From assembly GCA_951812925.1 (NCBI GenBank), contig OX638371.1, forward strand, positions 248,001 to 312,000: a stretch of DNA of 64,000 nucleotides. The letters run 5' to 3'. The stretch comes from Calliopum simillimum. Lineage: Eukaryota; Arthropoda; Insecta; Diptera; Lauxaniidae. The notes under the pieces are model-generated. The model did no database searches and was not told where the DNA came from. It saw only the letters and a program-made list of their open reading frames with translations. Numbering within the stretch: the stretch's first letter is position 1; each line of letters opens with the position of its first letter. Of this stretch, positions 11,843 through 23,931 are shown one piece after another. The translations under genes were made by a program, and so were the position numbers.

Positions 11843-13294
11843 CAAAATGCAAAATGAAAAACAATGACAGACAATCCCCAGTAAAAACAGGTTAATCATA
11901 AAACTGCAAGAGTGTTCGGTTTAAGATAAATTCTGTTTTAATCAAAGTATTGATTAGATATATCTTAGTTGTTTCTAAAATAGTATTTGTTGTTAGAATA
12001 GTCAAAACAAGTGATGTTAAGAACTTATTGTTTTGTTTAGAAAAATTGCTATACATTTGAGCGGACCTTAAATAGATCATTCGGAAATTTTGGCTCACAT
12101 TTTCAAAGTGCCTCCCCCTTCCTCTTTATTGTGACATCACATCGAATTAATATGCTTAAAGTTTTACAATCGTGAAAACTTAACGTATTGTTTTGTTATA
12201 AATTATTATTATAATTATTTCGCAGTCCATGGAGTATAACGCTCTAATTACTGGCATGCCGTATTTTTTACAATTAAAAATTATAATTTCCTTTTGAATA
12301 AGAGTCAATTCTTTTTCAGCGATTTATATAGCATTTTTTTTCAAACAATTTTAGGTTAAAATAAGAACTTTAAATCTACAAAGCATGTTTGAAAATTTTT
12401 TAGACTTGAATTTTCAAAATCCCCAGAGCAGCCCTGTCACAAATTTGAAAAATATGCATTTTATCGCCTTTAAACGCCTACAACTAAAAATAATATATGT
12501 ACAATGTTACTTAAGCCTTATTTCTTCGCTAATATGATACAGCTGCTTGAAGTCGAAAACTTGCCATACATTAGTACAAGGAAAAATTGGCTTACAGTCA
12601 CGACTTGTTATATGTGCATTTTTGAAATTACCGAAAATCCTTTTTGAGGTTCGTTCTACGTATAGTATACTTAAATACCAAAAACAGATTCAAACTGATT
12701 TGTTCGATTTATTTAAATTTTTATAGATTATATAGTATAAAAAATAAATTCCACTACTCTATAAGTTGAATTTAAACTACCTGAAGCTTGTTATTAATAT
12801 TTATATATACACAAATTCTCACTCGTGTAAGACAGACGAAATATCACTGCTATTTCTTGTACTTAAATTATCCATGTAATATTAACGCAATTTTTTATAC
12901 TCAAAATCAAATTGTAAATATTATCCAAACATACTATCTATCACCGGCATATTAATGTGTGGAATAAAATTGTTACTATAAAATCATTGCAAAAACAAAT
13001 GTAAAATAATCAATATAAGCATATAATATACATACATTATGTATATACCGTAAATAAATTAGCGCAATACGATACTACGTTGGCAGTGCCAAAATTAAAG
13101 CATTTCTTCTAGAAAATTATATGATAATGTCTTAGTTTAATTAGAAATTTTATAACATTAATAAAAAGATCCAAAACTATAGACGCTGTATACTTATTAA
13201 TATATAGGTGCGTACACTAACTTAGTTTTGTGTTAGAAATTTGTTACTCTTTAGGCTGAAACAAGATCACATTATTTAAACTATTTATAATTTA
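11843..13294 (+). other. 3' flank / probable 3' UTR of the SOCS gene
   Basis: AT-rich, with several AATAAA-type signals (near 12743, 12963 and 13053). No ORF or repeat boundary was seen. Confidence 0.4.
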
Positions 13295-13685
13295 AGTTAC
13301 AATAGCCGTGCTTCTTTTGATGCGTATATACAATTGTGTTTATTTTGGAACTGCGATAACTCATGAACAGTGAGTCGCACAATAAAAACTCTTAGAAACT
13401 TTTTTATGGAGAATCACGTTTTATACAAAAAATTTTTTTAAAAAAATTTACCTTTTAGGAGTTATTCTATAAAAACTGGTTAAGCGCCGATAAACGGCAA
13501 ACAATCACTTTTTTTTAATAACTTCTAAATAATTATTTTTTTTTTACAAAAAATTAAAATTATTTGTAGAGCATGTGGTTCTCCATGAAAAAGACCCTTG
13601 GACTCACCGTTCATAAGTTATCGCAATTTAAAAATTACCACGATTGTATATACGCGTCAAAAGAAATACGGCTAATACCATATAT
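13295..13685. repeat. inverted-repeat MITE-like element
   Basis: The left end (about 13295-13400) has TTCTTTTGATGCGTATATAC and GCGATAACTCATGAACAGTG. The right end (about 13560-13685) has the complements, ending TATACGCGTCAAAAGAAATA. The roughly 390-bp element has no coding capacity. Related ends recur at 44653 and 51393, and the inner motif recurs near 62950-63230. Confidence 0.7.
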
Positions 13686-14074
13686 ATTGTACCTTCGCCA
13701 AAGTGGTTAAAGTAGTAAGTCCAAATATAGAAAACAAAAAATAAAAATGAACTTCTATTACAACAGAATATATGTCTGAACTTATTGTATTTTATTTCAA
13801 AAAAGAAAAAAAAAAAAAAAAACTTAAACCATCGTACAGATTTAACTATGCATGATACAATAAATAAGGTAGGAGAAAAATTTAAATTAAAAAAAAAACC
13901 TGCAAGTTTATCATAAATGCCAAAATTATACAGTCAATAAATACAAAAAGGAAACAAAAGGTTATATTGGAGTACCAAGTTGCCGAAGAGAGGCAAAACG
14001 TATGAATTTTACACTTATGGTCCGTGAAAAAGGAAGCATGTTTCAACTACCAGCCTTAATTTCTAAAAGGCACA
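13686..14074. other. AT-rich spacer with poly-A tract
   Basis: No gene seen. It contains a long A run near 13808-13822. Confidence 0.3.
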
Positions 14075-14079
14075 TCAGA

Positions 14080-14345
14080 CTATCTGAGAAGTCATATGGG
14101 TTTTCTTATGTTTTTTTGTATGATTTTTGTATATGTCCTGTCAAATTTTTATTGACATATTTGACAACTCATATGACTTCTCATATATGAGGCTATGAGC
14201 GCAATAGTGGCCTAACCCTCACTTCGTTAAAAAATTAAAAGCAAATAACTTGTGCTTGTATCGATTCAGGTTATGTGCTTTTGTTTTATCAACGAAGTAA
14301 AGGTTAGGCCACTGTTGCGCTCATAGCCTCATATGTAGTCTGAAG
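14080..14345. repeat. two adjoining hairpins (MITE remnants)
   Basis: First hairpin, about 14091-14185: GAGAAGTCATATG pairs with CATATGACTTCTC. Second hairpin, 14184-14336: ATGAGGCTATGAGCGCAATA and GTGGCCTAACC pair with the complement at 14301-14336. Outer TCAGACTA and TAGTCTGA near 14077 and 14336 suggest one composite element. Confidence 0.6.
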
Positions 14346-15768
14346 GGGCTTTCGTAATCCTACCATTTAAAGCTATGGTTACACTGGATACGGATTCGTA
14401 CGAACAGAATGGTTAAACTAAATTTTCCTGACAAAGAAATTAAAGTTTATTTAAAAAAACAAACGATACATCTACAATTGTGGACTTATCACTTTCAAAC
14501 ATCACATGGCTGAATGGCAATCTGGTATACCATGATGCACGAAACATAAATAGTACTGTGATATCCCACTTTAAAATAAATGTACTTCGTCTTCAGTGAC
14601 AATTTGTGATATGGTTTAATTTCTTTGCAACAAATTCTTATAATTTTTTAAGTTTCTTGGTGTTTCAAAAGTAAATAAGTAGCTTTATATCTTATATATA
14701 AATAGGCAAACGAAATCGGTTCAGTCTCTATACCTAAACCTCAACTGATTTGCTTGATTTTTTTTTTCGTTGGAAAGGTTGTTTGTGAGGACGAGGAGCC
14801 CATAGGATTATATATTTTTTTTTAAGTAGGCGGTGCCACGCCCCTCACTGCATCTATTTTTGTGAAATTTGGTATGGAAAGCTCTCACGTCTAAACCACT
14901 GCATCGATTTTTAGGAAATTTTGGTATGGAGATATGGTTAGGTTAGGACTATGGCGGAGCCACGCCCCTTATGGTATACACTATCAGTGCTAAACTACTT
15001 CACCGATTTTTATGGAATTCGATATTGAGATGGGCCAACACTAAGGAAGGTCAATTATAAGTTGAAAATTTTTGGAGGGGGGTTACCACGCCCATAAAAG
15101 AAAACACGGTTTCACGGCGAAATCGCTGCATTAATTTTAATGTCACTTGGAATAACGGTAGTCTTAACGCTAAGAAAAGAAATTAAAAATTGAAAAGGAC
15201 ATTAAAAGTATTTGTTTCGTAGTGAGCAGATCCAAGCTTCTAAAAATAAAACATGCAGTTATTGTTAGTAATTATAGTTCCATAGTCTCTTTGCAGTCAA
15301 ATAGAAGTGATCGAATTTCGGCCGCTAGGCGAACTCTAGTTTATGATAAAGCCCATTACGTTAGTAAGACTATGGGTTATACATTTTTGAAAAAAAAAAA
15401 AAAAAACAGAGCAAGTGTTTTAAATGTGAACTAACAATTTTTGCTATATAAGATGATATGCTTTGTTGCAACATTGAGTCATAAAAATTATAGCAATGAT
15501 ATAACCCATTTGCGTAGTTGTTGTCAAATCTGCAAAAAACGATACTGAAAGTAGTAAATATGACGTTTGGTATAACTTCCGAAAATCCTCAAAAGACTAT
15601 TAAGCAGTATTGCATTTCTGTTCAATGGTCTTCACTGTCCCTTTGTTAGAACTTATAAGTTATATTTATAACTACTCATCATAAAATAAGTTATCAAATC
15701 AAACTTTATTAGATTGAAATAGTATTTATTTTGTATGTGTTTTTGGAGAGATCTTCCAAAGGGCTTAG
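14346..15768. other. intergenic, repeat-derived
   Basis: The part from about 14690 to 15120 has the GGCGGTGCCACGCCCC and 'accgatttttatggaatt' phrasing of the mosaic repeats found at 24-27 kb and 47-51 kb, so it is repeat-derived. The rest is AT-rich with no supported gene. The last ~100 bp should hold the MORN gene leader. Confidence 0.4.
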
Positions 15769-16653
15769 ATGAGTAAAAGAAAAACATTCCCAACGCAGAG
15801 CAAGTATGAAGGAGCGTTTAATGCTCCCTTGCGACAGATGGAGGGTTTTGGCTGCTATATTTATCCAGATGGTAGTGAGTATCGTGGTTTCTTTAAAAAT
15901 GGACTTTTTGAGGGCTATGGAACATTAAAACTGGCCGCTCCGTACAAGTCAACGATTAAAGGAAATTTTGAAAAGGGAATTTGCAAGGAGATGGATGAAA
16001 TTATTTTTTCTGATGGCCTGAAATTCAAAGGCACATACGAAAAAAAAGGTACTGTCAATGCTGAGCGATGGAGATATTGCACTCAACGCGATCGTCGTTA
16101 TGTTGCCGAACTAAATTACGGCATCGAGCCCGTGGGTCCAAATTCATATTTGACCCAGCAGAAACCAACGCGAGGTATACCAGAAAATACTTTTGATACA
16201 GAAGAAGGAGTTTTTCAACCCACAACTGGATTAGTGACAATTACCGAAAATATTGGTCAAAGTGGAAAGTCTAGGTTTATAGGGTGTCCAGAAGAGCGTG
16301 AGTGGATTATAGCGAACTGTCGGTATGCGCCAATAAGTCGAGGCGCTCGCCGAGAACCGGTTGAACCGGAAGGAAAAGTATGCCGTCAGATAATTAAATG
16401 TAATTTGGATTCTGCAGCCGAACTAAATGAAGATCCGACAACATGTCCTTGCAAAATGGAAGTAGAGCGAAAACGTTACTTCGGCGATCTATGCCAAGTG
16501 AAAATGGAAAGCACAAGTGAAAAAGATATTGACCAATATAGTGGTTTAAATTTAACGCCAAGTTCTTCAAGTATTGAAAGTTTAAGTGAAATTCACTTTG
16601 AGCCCTTAGAAATATCAGATAGTTTTTATTCAGAAAAAAAAGAAACAAACTAA
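15769..16653 (+). CDS. MORN5: MORN-repeat protein, MORN5-like
   Basis: Single uninterrupted frame of 294 residues from an ATG at 15769. MORN motifs lie at about residues 13-35 and 37-60, with a third degenerate one at about 64-90 (FSDGLKFKGTYEKKG). The following block matches vertebrate MORN5 in order: RWRYCTQRDRRYVAELNYGI, a GIPENTFDTEEG stretch, FQPTTGLV, and EEREWIIANCRYA near residue 188. MORN5 is about 160 residues, so this protein has an extra ~100-residue polar, Ser/Glu-rich C-terminal tail with a CPCKMEVE segment. MORN repeats bind membranes or act as protein scaffolds, and MORN5 is linked to ciliated and testis tissue. The function in this fly is inferred. An AATAAA follows at 16708. 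Confidence 0.85.
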   Translation: MSKRKTFPTQSKYEGAFNAPLRQMEGFGCYIYPDGSEYRGFFKNGLFEGYGTLKLAAPYKSTIKGNFEKGICKEMDEIIFSDGLKFKGTYEKKGTVNAERWRYCTQRDRRYVAELNYGIEPVGPNSYLTQQKPTRGIPENTFDTEEGVFQPTTGLVTITENIGQSGKSRFIGCPEEREWIIANCRYAPISRGARREPVEPEGKVCRQIIKCNLDSAAELNEDPTTCPCKMEVERKRYFGDLCQVKMESTSEKDIDQYSGLNLTPSSSSIESLSEIHFEPLEISDSFYSEKKETN

Positions 16654-16707
16654 TATGTTGAATATGCATTTTTGTTATTTGTTTTGTGCAAAATTATCTG
16701 TTTTTAT

Positions 16708-16713
16708 AATAAA
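16708..16713 (+). terminator. polyadenylation signal of the MORN5-like gene
   Basis: AATAAA 55 bp after the stop codon. This is the usual spacing for a short 3' UTR. Confidence 0.5.
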
Positions 16714-17766
16714 TTTTTTTATATACATTCAACTATTCTTCAACTAATTAGTCTGTCATTATAAAAATGTTTTATAATAGTTATAGAACGGAATTCCAGG
16801 AGTGTCCTGTGGGTTGTAATTGGTGGTTTTACTAAGACTACTGTAAATAATTGAACATAAACATTGAATATGTATTAGACTGCTTTAAAATTGCATGAAA
16901 AAAAAAAAAATAAAGTTGCTTGGAATTGCGCTCCAATGGCACCAAAATTTTCTCTTTGATATACATAAGCCCAAATAAAATTTGGTCAATTTCAGAGAAT
17001 ATTTGATGCATCCCAAACCATTTTAAAAACCGAAAAGTGGTCCTGAATACGGAAAAAAATATTGTTTTAAAATTTACACCTGTTCCATAAAGAAAAAATA
17101 AAACATGATTCTGTTTCCTGATAAATTTATTTTTAATATACTTTAAAATTTTTTTATTTTTTAGTTACATGTTATCCTTATTTTGTATATAACTTTTTGT
17201 TTTTAAAATAATTGTTGCAACTTACATGAACTGAGATTGATAGAGCAATAACGTTTTCACATAAAGCCATATTTATTTAACTAAATAAAATAAAATGAAT
17301 AAAAAAGTTTTTATTCTTTTTAATTTATCAGTGCAAAAACATTTTACATAAAAGGAAAATTTATATTTGAGTTTTAAGGTAGTCAAACATAGTCCCATAA
17401 AATATGTTTTTCCAATATTTCTTCAATGGTAAATTCAAACAAATAATCTTTTGTTTTTAAGAAAAATGAAAAAAAACCCAAAAAACTAAAAAAAAAAATA
17501 ATTATATGTATAATTACACACTTTACATACGTGTTACAGCTATATCGAAAACGGAAGTTTGAGCCAAAAATGCATTACAAGTTTATTTCTTTTTTTATTA
17601 ATGAAAAAATTATTTGATGTGTAAAACTTCTTATATTTTTTATGATTATCCAGTCGGCTCAGAAATAAGGGATTAGTGAACCTTTCATTAGGCTTTTTTT
17701 GTTCTTTTTGTCGGTAATTGTTTAACCTTTCAACATCATGTCATTATTTGTTTTTAATATTAAGAT
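16714..17766. other. convergent intergenic region between MORN5-like and Luc7-like genes
   Basis: Very AT-rich, with no ORF. It should hold the 3' UTR of the minus-strand Luc7-like gene. No mobile element ends were recognised. Confidence 0.4.
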
Positions 17767-18780
17767 TTAACGGCGATAACGATCACGTGAATTCGATCGT
17801 CGTCTAGAGTTGTAGTTACGTCCACGAGAACGTGAACGTGATCGTTTTCTATCATTGGAAGGGGATCCACCTCCGCGGCGGTCACGGTCACGTCTATCTG
17901 AACGTTCACGCTCCGAGCGATCAGGGCGTGAAGTGCGATCTGGGCGCTCACGATCACGTTCGCGCTCCCGTTCACGCTCAACACCACTTGTGCTAGTACC
18001 TTCGCCGGCACTAGTACGTTCAGCTTTCTCTGGGCGATCCGATCGCTTGCGATCACGTGATCGCGAACGATGAACTCGCGACCGACGGTCCAATTCACGA
18101 CCACCAACAAAGTAACGTGATCGATGGCGATCTTCTTCGCGATCATGAAGCTTACCGCTTCGCTTCAGATCAGCTTTACGTGGTCCCGCTGTTTTTTCAA
18201 GTTCAGCTAATTTTTCCCTTATAGTCATAAAACCTAGATGCAGCTTGCCTCCAAAATGATCTGCTAGCCTTATGTCGTTATCATGTATACCCAAATAGGC
18301 AGAACAAACCTCACAAACTCGCAATTTTTGTTGTTGATAGGTTGAGGCAGGCATTGATGTTCGATACTCGTGCTCAGCCTTTACTTTCTTGGCCCGAAGT
18401 TCATCGATTTCTTTCATGAGTGCAACACTTTCTTCTACTTCTCCGGCTTCACCTAGTGCTTCAGCTTTTGCAAGTTTCTTACCAATTTCCTCGGCGAGCG
18501 CATGCACGGCATTTGCTTTTTCGGCTACTTCAGCAGTAAGTTCTTCTTGTGTTTCTTTGAGGCGCGTTTTGGCTGCTTCAGTACGGCGATCACAGTCAGC
18601 AATAAAGGCCTGTAAGTGTTCCATAGCCTAGAAGTGAGAAAAACGTTAATAAAAAAGAATGATGTATAAAAACATAAAACTCACCTCGATATCATAGAAA
18701 AAATCACGAGATTTTGCCGCATTTTCATAGTCGGCACGAAACGCCAATTCGTGTACTTTTGGGCAATCGCCTAAGTCCAT
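17767..18780 (-). CDS. LUC7L2: Luc7-like U1 snRNP splicing factor (LUC7L/LUC7L2 class), N-terminus not seen
   Basis: Minus-strand exons 18780-18685 and 18627-17767 join in phase 0 (57-bp GT-AG intron) to 318 residues. The first exon matches Luc7 from MDLGDCPKVHELAF onward. The second gives a coiled coil (about residues 33-130), then the second zinc finger, CEVCSAYLGIHDNDIRLADH with the later His in GGKLHLG. It ends in an RS-type tail (SRSRDRKRS and many RERD/RSRS runs). Luc7 proteins sit in U1 snRNP and influence 5' splice-site choice. LUC7L2 has about 50 more N-terminal residues including the CCCH finger cysteines. These are not encoded between 18781 and the next gene. A possible non-coding exon with donor GTGCGC|GTAAGT lies near 19017. 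The protein may truly start at 18780, or earlier exons may lie further away. Confidence 0.85.
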
Positions 18781-19503
18781 GCGCTTTTGTTTGTGATGTG
18801 TATTAGCAGCAAAGAAGATGACAATGGTAAAAGGGCAAAAGAATTAATGAAAACAAATTAATTCGCATAATTGTAAAAAGTGTTCAACTATTTATAATAT
18901 TAATACGAGTATTATCATTATGCATTTAAAATTGTTTTGTCAATGTTTTTTGGTCATTTGAAGTTCATTCAAAGCAAACCAAGCCAAAATAATAATCCAA
19001 TTGTGAGTCACACTTACGCGCACAACTTTCTTGTCCTCAAACGAACAATTTTCACGTTTCAGTTTTCAATAATAAGTTCATATGTAAAAAATCGCTCCAA
19101 TAAACTTATGTACACTATTAAATTCAGTCATCAGCGGATCTCCAATTTTTGAAAATATTTGGGCCGTTGTATTGTTAAAACCGAAACATCAATAGTTCTT
19201 TTCATCAGTCTATCTTAAACCGTCATTCGGTTCAAACCAAGTTGCGCAGATCAAATACAACTGAATAGCAATGCTAGCCGTAATTTTAACAAAAGAAGTG
19301 TAAGAAGAATAATAAACAAAAGATTTCAAGAAGAATAAAGAATTTCATAAACAAAAAAGCACAGTTAAAAATTGACAAATTCCACACATCTTTATTAAAA
19401 AATCTAAAAAGAAATAAAAATCGGAACAAAACAAAAAAAAAATATTTTAATAACTATTATATATTAAAAACGAACTGTCAAATATCGGTGAAAAAATATT
19501 TCG
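18781..19503. other. divergent upstream region of Luc7-like gene and paralogue A
   Basis: Contains, on the minus strand, a possible leader exon ending in a GTAAGT donor near 19017. The final ~250 bp on the plus strand is A-rich leader sequence for paralogue A. No further Luc7 coding exon was found. Confidence 0.4.
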
Positions 19504-21016
19504 ATGCATTTACAAGTAAAAGAAAATATAATTTTGATACTATTGCTGGTATCAGCATGTAGCTGTATGAGAAAAGTAGTAAAAGCTAGGCTTAGAGATA
19601 AGTCATTAAAAGCTCTGAAAAACAATACTGCTTTGAAAGAATCAACAGTTAATTTAACAACTTATGGAATTCCAAATGAATTGACATTTCATACCGAACG
19701 TGTAGAAAAGGGGTTGCGAAGTAAGTTGGATACAGAACGTAATGCTACATTTCCGCAACATTATCAAGTGCTTGTACGATCCCCTAAGAATTTAATAAGG
19801 GACAGGATATTAGGAAAATTTTCACGACAGCGCAGAAGCAGTGGAGGTCGAATACGCATTTTACCTAGAACAGAAAAAAATTATCAGATGAAGTTTCCCA
19901 AAGGTTTTAATCCACCCGTAGCACCCTTTAATCCTTTGCTGTATCCATTTCCCACAGCTGCACTTCCAGTTTCTTCAAAAATAACCGAACCATGGAAGCC
20001 GATCAAGTATACTGAAGAATCAGCGCCAAAGGACGGATCGCTGAATCCAATCCAATTAGACTCTTTAAGAGAAGCTATTATTTATGGTTTGCCAAAGCTT
20101 AATGACAATTGGGAGTCAACTGAACAGAAATCTGGTTTTGTTACTGATATTAGCACTGTAAAACCGCATAATCTAGTTTTGGGCATGGAAAGCAGTGCAA
20201 TTTCAGGTAAGTAGCGGTATTAGGCTGTATTTATTATTTACTTGTTTTTTTTTTTTTATTAAAGATAAATACGAGGATAATTTTGAATTACTTGCATCTG
20301 GAAGAGATAAAATTGACTTGCTAATGCAACCTATTGAAAGAACAACCGAAATTTTTCACTCGTTAAGAGAAAAGGAAATAGTTCTCGATGGAAGCAACTT
20401 GAATATTGAGGAAACTAATTTTACGGAGACAGCTGAAAATTCAGGAACAGAAAATTTGTTTCTACCAGAAGAGTTTAAGGTGCTATTATCTGCTGGCGTA
20501 AGTGCTTCATCTATATTGAATGATAACGACAGAAAGTTAAGCCAAACAACTTGGCCGCTATCATCCTCTGAGGAGAAAATATTTAGCTATAGTTCAATTT
20601 CGGCTATACTCAAAAACAATAGAGAAGATTATAGCTCAGATACCCAAAAAACTGACTCATATATGAATAAAGTCGAATCTTCAGTTACACATCATACCGT
20701 TAAACTGAGCAAGCCGTTTACTGATAACACTGCACAAAATGAACCAAGAATTTGCATTCCAATGCATTTTAAAGAAACATTATCTACTGGTTCAGACGAA
20801 GTAATTGATGTTGAACGAATTTATTGTTTTCAACTTCCACCAGAATTTAAAATAAATTTCAATAGTGTCAGTGAACCGGCCAAAGTTCAAATTGTACAGG
20901 ACAACCTCATCAATAATGGATTGATATCAAATGGCAAAAGATATACAATAAATATTATTTTACTGGTTACAGCGTGGATGGTGTTCATATTGACAAAAAG
21001 ATTGCAACACTTCTAA
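19504..21016 (+). CDS. array paralogue A: secreted, C-terminally anchored protein with C-x23-C module
   Basis: Exons 19504-20206 and 20265-21016 join at a phase-1 GT-AG intron (58 bp) to 484 residues. A signal peptide spans about residues 1-22 (hydrophobic ILILLLVSACSC). The N-terminal half is basic, with RQRRSSGG as a possible dibasic cleavage site and a Pro-rich stretch (NPPVAPFNPLLYPFP). The C-terminal half is Ser/Thr/Glu-rich and has the family module: RICIPMHFKET, 23 residues between the cysteines, then VERIYCFQLPPE. The usual N-glycosylation site NET is KET here. The end is a hydrophobic segment (INIILLVTAWMVFIL) followed by TKRLQHF, so A may be transmembrane rather than GPI-anchored. 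It is the most diverged member and lacks the GATYYP-type repeats. I do not recognise the family. Confidence 0.8.
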
Positions 21017-22282
21017 TGACTTTTTTCTTACTCCATTGCAAATATTATCGATAAGATTTTTACTTTATTAAAGCAAATTATTTACCGAAATTTCAAATTA
21101 TTTTTATTAGTGTTGGATATATTAATATAATTATCAAGTCACAATGCAGTTGAATGACTACCAGAGAAAACTATTTGAACAAAATTGAACGAGGCTTCTT
21201 AAAAGCCATAAAATATCACTTGACGAGTTCTTTGTTTGACATTCCCAGTGCATCTGACATTGAACTAATATGCGTAGAAGTTATTCGTAAATCAAGTTTA
21301 TATGTATATTTTTAACGCTTATGTTTCCCCTAATAGTAGCACAGAAGTCTACGATAGTCATGCACAGGCTGTAGAATATGATACTCAGAAACTTTACGTT
21401 AATGACGACATTTTATTATTAGGTGATTTTAACTTGCCTGACTTAAAATAAACACTGTAAGACGATGATGACAATTATTATTACGCGTCTTGTCCTAAAA
21501 CCCGACAACAAATAAATGCTTCGTCGTCCAAATCCGATCTTAACTAAAACCATTTCGCTTAAAAGTCAATTAAATTCGGCGTTTAAGTGTATAAAAGCTC
21601 ATTTAAAATTTTTATATTTTATGTCTGTGCGCTTAGCACAAAGTTTAACAAGTTTTTACCCGAAAATCTCTCGTTTTCGTACGTTTTATGCGTTCGTTTA
21701 CACAAAGCTTAAAAAGTTTTTACCCGAAAAGCTCACGTTTACGCATAAAACGAACAGACATTTTACATACACTGCAAGCAAGTGACGCAGATCTGCAGAA
21801 CTACTTACACAGTTGAACGCTTATCTGTTAGTGAATACATATACGAAAAGCTTTTAAGCACATAAGCTCAAGTCCCCGTAAGCATAGGCTTTAGACATCA
21901 CTGATTTACTAGATGCATTTTGGTGTTGAGACATTTTTTGGACTCCACTGTATAGTCCATTTTAAGTTAAGTAATCCAACATTTTATTGTTGCAAACAAA
22001 GAAGCACATTCACGCAATACATTTACCATGTTGATTTTGATAGATAAATTCCTTTTAAATAAATACTTTTAGCTCATTTTCGAAATGAACACAGCAATTT
22101 TTCTTAATCCGAACAATTGGTAAAATTCTATTTGAGTGCGTCAATTGGATAACGACAAAGTCCGTTGATTTTATTCAATTTTATTACGTGCGAGAGTAAA
22201 GTTGTTGCAATAACAAAATAATAAAAAGCGTACTACGAAGTAAGGTTTTATTTTGAAATCATATTAATACGTTGACTTGCAG
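21017..22282. other. intergenic region A-B, with a non-LTR relic
   Basis: Non-coding apart from a decayed endonuclease fragment (21250-21450, listed separately). From 21510 to 21785 there are imperfect copies of a CCCGAAAAnCTCnCGTTT motif and AAGTTTTTACCCGAAAA. The last bases before 22283 form an acceptor (TTGACTTGCAG), so B probably has a 5' UTR intron. Confidence 0.4.
21250..21450 (+). pseudogene. non-LTR retrotransposon endonuclease relic
   Basis: In two frames the translation gives ELICVEV, a VSPNSSTEVYDSH stretch and DDILLLGDFNLPDL. This is the order of the APE-type endonuclease of non-LTR retrotransposons, whose GDFN motif is catalytic. It has stop codons and a frameshift, and only this fragment is left. 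Confidence 0.5.
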
Positions 22283-22352
22283 TGATATTCGAAAAATACG
22301 AGAAAAATTGCCAGTTACATCGATACCTAAAGGAGTTTTCTTACTTTTTGCT

Positions 22353-23779
22353 ATGGATTCACAGAGATGCTTTAAATTGTTTCTGCTTCTTATGCTGATT
22401 TTAGCAACACTTAATTTGATAGAAGGCCGCGGTGGTGGACGACGTGGAGGTGGGTTATTTAGCTGGCGGAAAGTTAAAAAGCCGTCTTTTTCTATAACAT
22501 CTTCGCGCAGACAAAACAGTGGAAGCCAAGTAAGCGGATCACTTGGCACTAATATTGCCTATAAGCCGATAAAACCGATCACACAAAGCAAACCTCAGAC
22601 ACCTAGTTATCCCAGACAGCAGCTACCAACTGGCACTACTTATTATGGAAGGGGATCCAGTTTACCACAAGGAGCTATGTACCATTCGGATAGCTATTAC
22701 AGTAGTGGAGTTTCAAATAGAGGAGCTATACCATCAGGCGGTGTATTTTACGCCAATGCTGCTGCCTTGCCAACAAATGCAGTGTTATATGCGCAGCCAT
22801 CAAAATCCGCATTAAGTATGCACTTACGAGTATATGAAATAACAAAAAAAAAAATGTATCTTTTCTCAAATTTTCAGGTCCTGGAAACTTTTTATTCGGC
22901 ATGTACGCTGGACATATGCTAGGCCAAGGATTATTTGGACATCACCCGCGTGGTATGCATGTTCATCGGGCGAATAACGATCAGCAACAAGATAATAAAG
23001 ATCAAATTGTGATCATAAATAATGGGCCAGCAGAAACTGTAGCTGAGGTAGCAACGGAAAATAAAACATTGAATACGAGTATAGTAAATGATTTGAATTA
23101 CAAAACTATCGTTTTTCAGTCCCCAAATGAAACTTTGAACTCTACATTTGTTCTGGCAAGCAGTACAGAGCAACAAAACTCTACTATAGTTAAAGATACC
23201 GCTGCTATGGAGCAAACAGAGCACGGTATTATTTGTTTTCCTCTTATGGTTAATGAAACTTCTGAAAGAGATGATCAAAATATGAGCCAAGTGGAAAAAA
23301 TTGTTTGTTACCCAGCGCCGCCCCCAGCCCCATCTATTCCAGCGACGGTAATCCCACAATCTGAAGCTTCTTCCGGCATAATTTGTGTGCTTCGCAAAGA
23401 CATTGAAACAAATTTAACTGACAGCTTTCAGACAAAAGTTACTTCGAAACAAGATTGCTACCCAGCACCACCAGAGGAAAGTCATTCAACCAAATCACCT
23501 GAAAGTGTAATCGGAAATATACCAAACGATGAGGAAATGATAACGGAGCAGGATGAAGCTCTAGGTACAGGCCACCAGACTCAAACAGTCCTAAAAGCTC
23601 TTCAAGAAGAGGAAGAAAAGGAAATGGCGGACTTCGTTAAGCAATTTCAACACGAAACATTTAAATTGGGCCTTCATGTCGCCGATAGTGAGAATTTTCG
23701 TATTTCGGCAAGTCAATGTTACATTCTGCAACCGCTTTATGCAATCCTGATTCCTTTTACAGTTTTGCTCTGTCTTTAA
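22353..23779 (+). CDS. array paralogue B: GPI-type secreted protein with two C-x23-C modules
   Basis: Exons 22353-22815 and 22878-23779 join in phase 1 to 454 residues. The ATG at 22353 opens a signal peptide (about residues 1-25, CFKLFLLLMLILATLNLIEG), followed by a basic Gly/Arg stretch (RGGGRRGGG). Degenerate repeats of the LPxGAxYY type follow (LPTGTTYY, LPQGAMYH, IPSGGVFY). Exon 2 starts with a Gly/Met-rich hydrophobic stretch (NFLFGMYAGHMLGQGLFG), a His-rich linker and the core QIVIINNGPAE. Two C-x23-C modules follow: GIICFPLMVNET with VEKIVCYPAPPP, and a diverged second GIICVLRKDIET with KQDCYPAPPE. The end is hydrophobic (YAILIPFTVLLCL), consistent with a GPI signal. The acceptor at 22281-22282 implies a 5' UTR intron. 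Family function unknown. Confidence 0.82.
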
Positions 23780-23931
23780 TGCAAAGTACTGCATTAAAGA
23801 ATGGTACAATAATTTAACATTGTAATACATTATTTTATAATTATGTACACGTATAACTATACGAATATCATTAAATTTTATATTTGATAAAAAAATTTTA
23901 AATTTATTTCTTATTCAAAATAACAAATTTA
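23780..23931. other. short AT-rich 3' flank of paralogue B
   Basis: Probable 3' UTR. It runs directly into the first mosaic repeat copy. Confidence 0.4.

Noticed and set aside
17760..18631. Other frames over the Luc7-like gene, including Arg/Ser-rich and Ser/Ala-rich ones
   Set aside because: Shadows of the RS-domain and coiled-coil exon on both strands; the Luc7 frame has clear family motifs.
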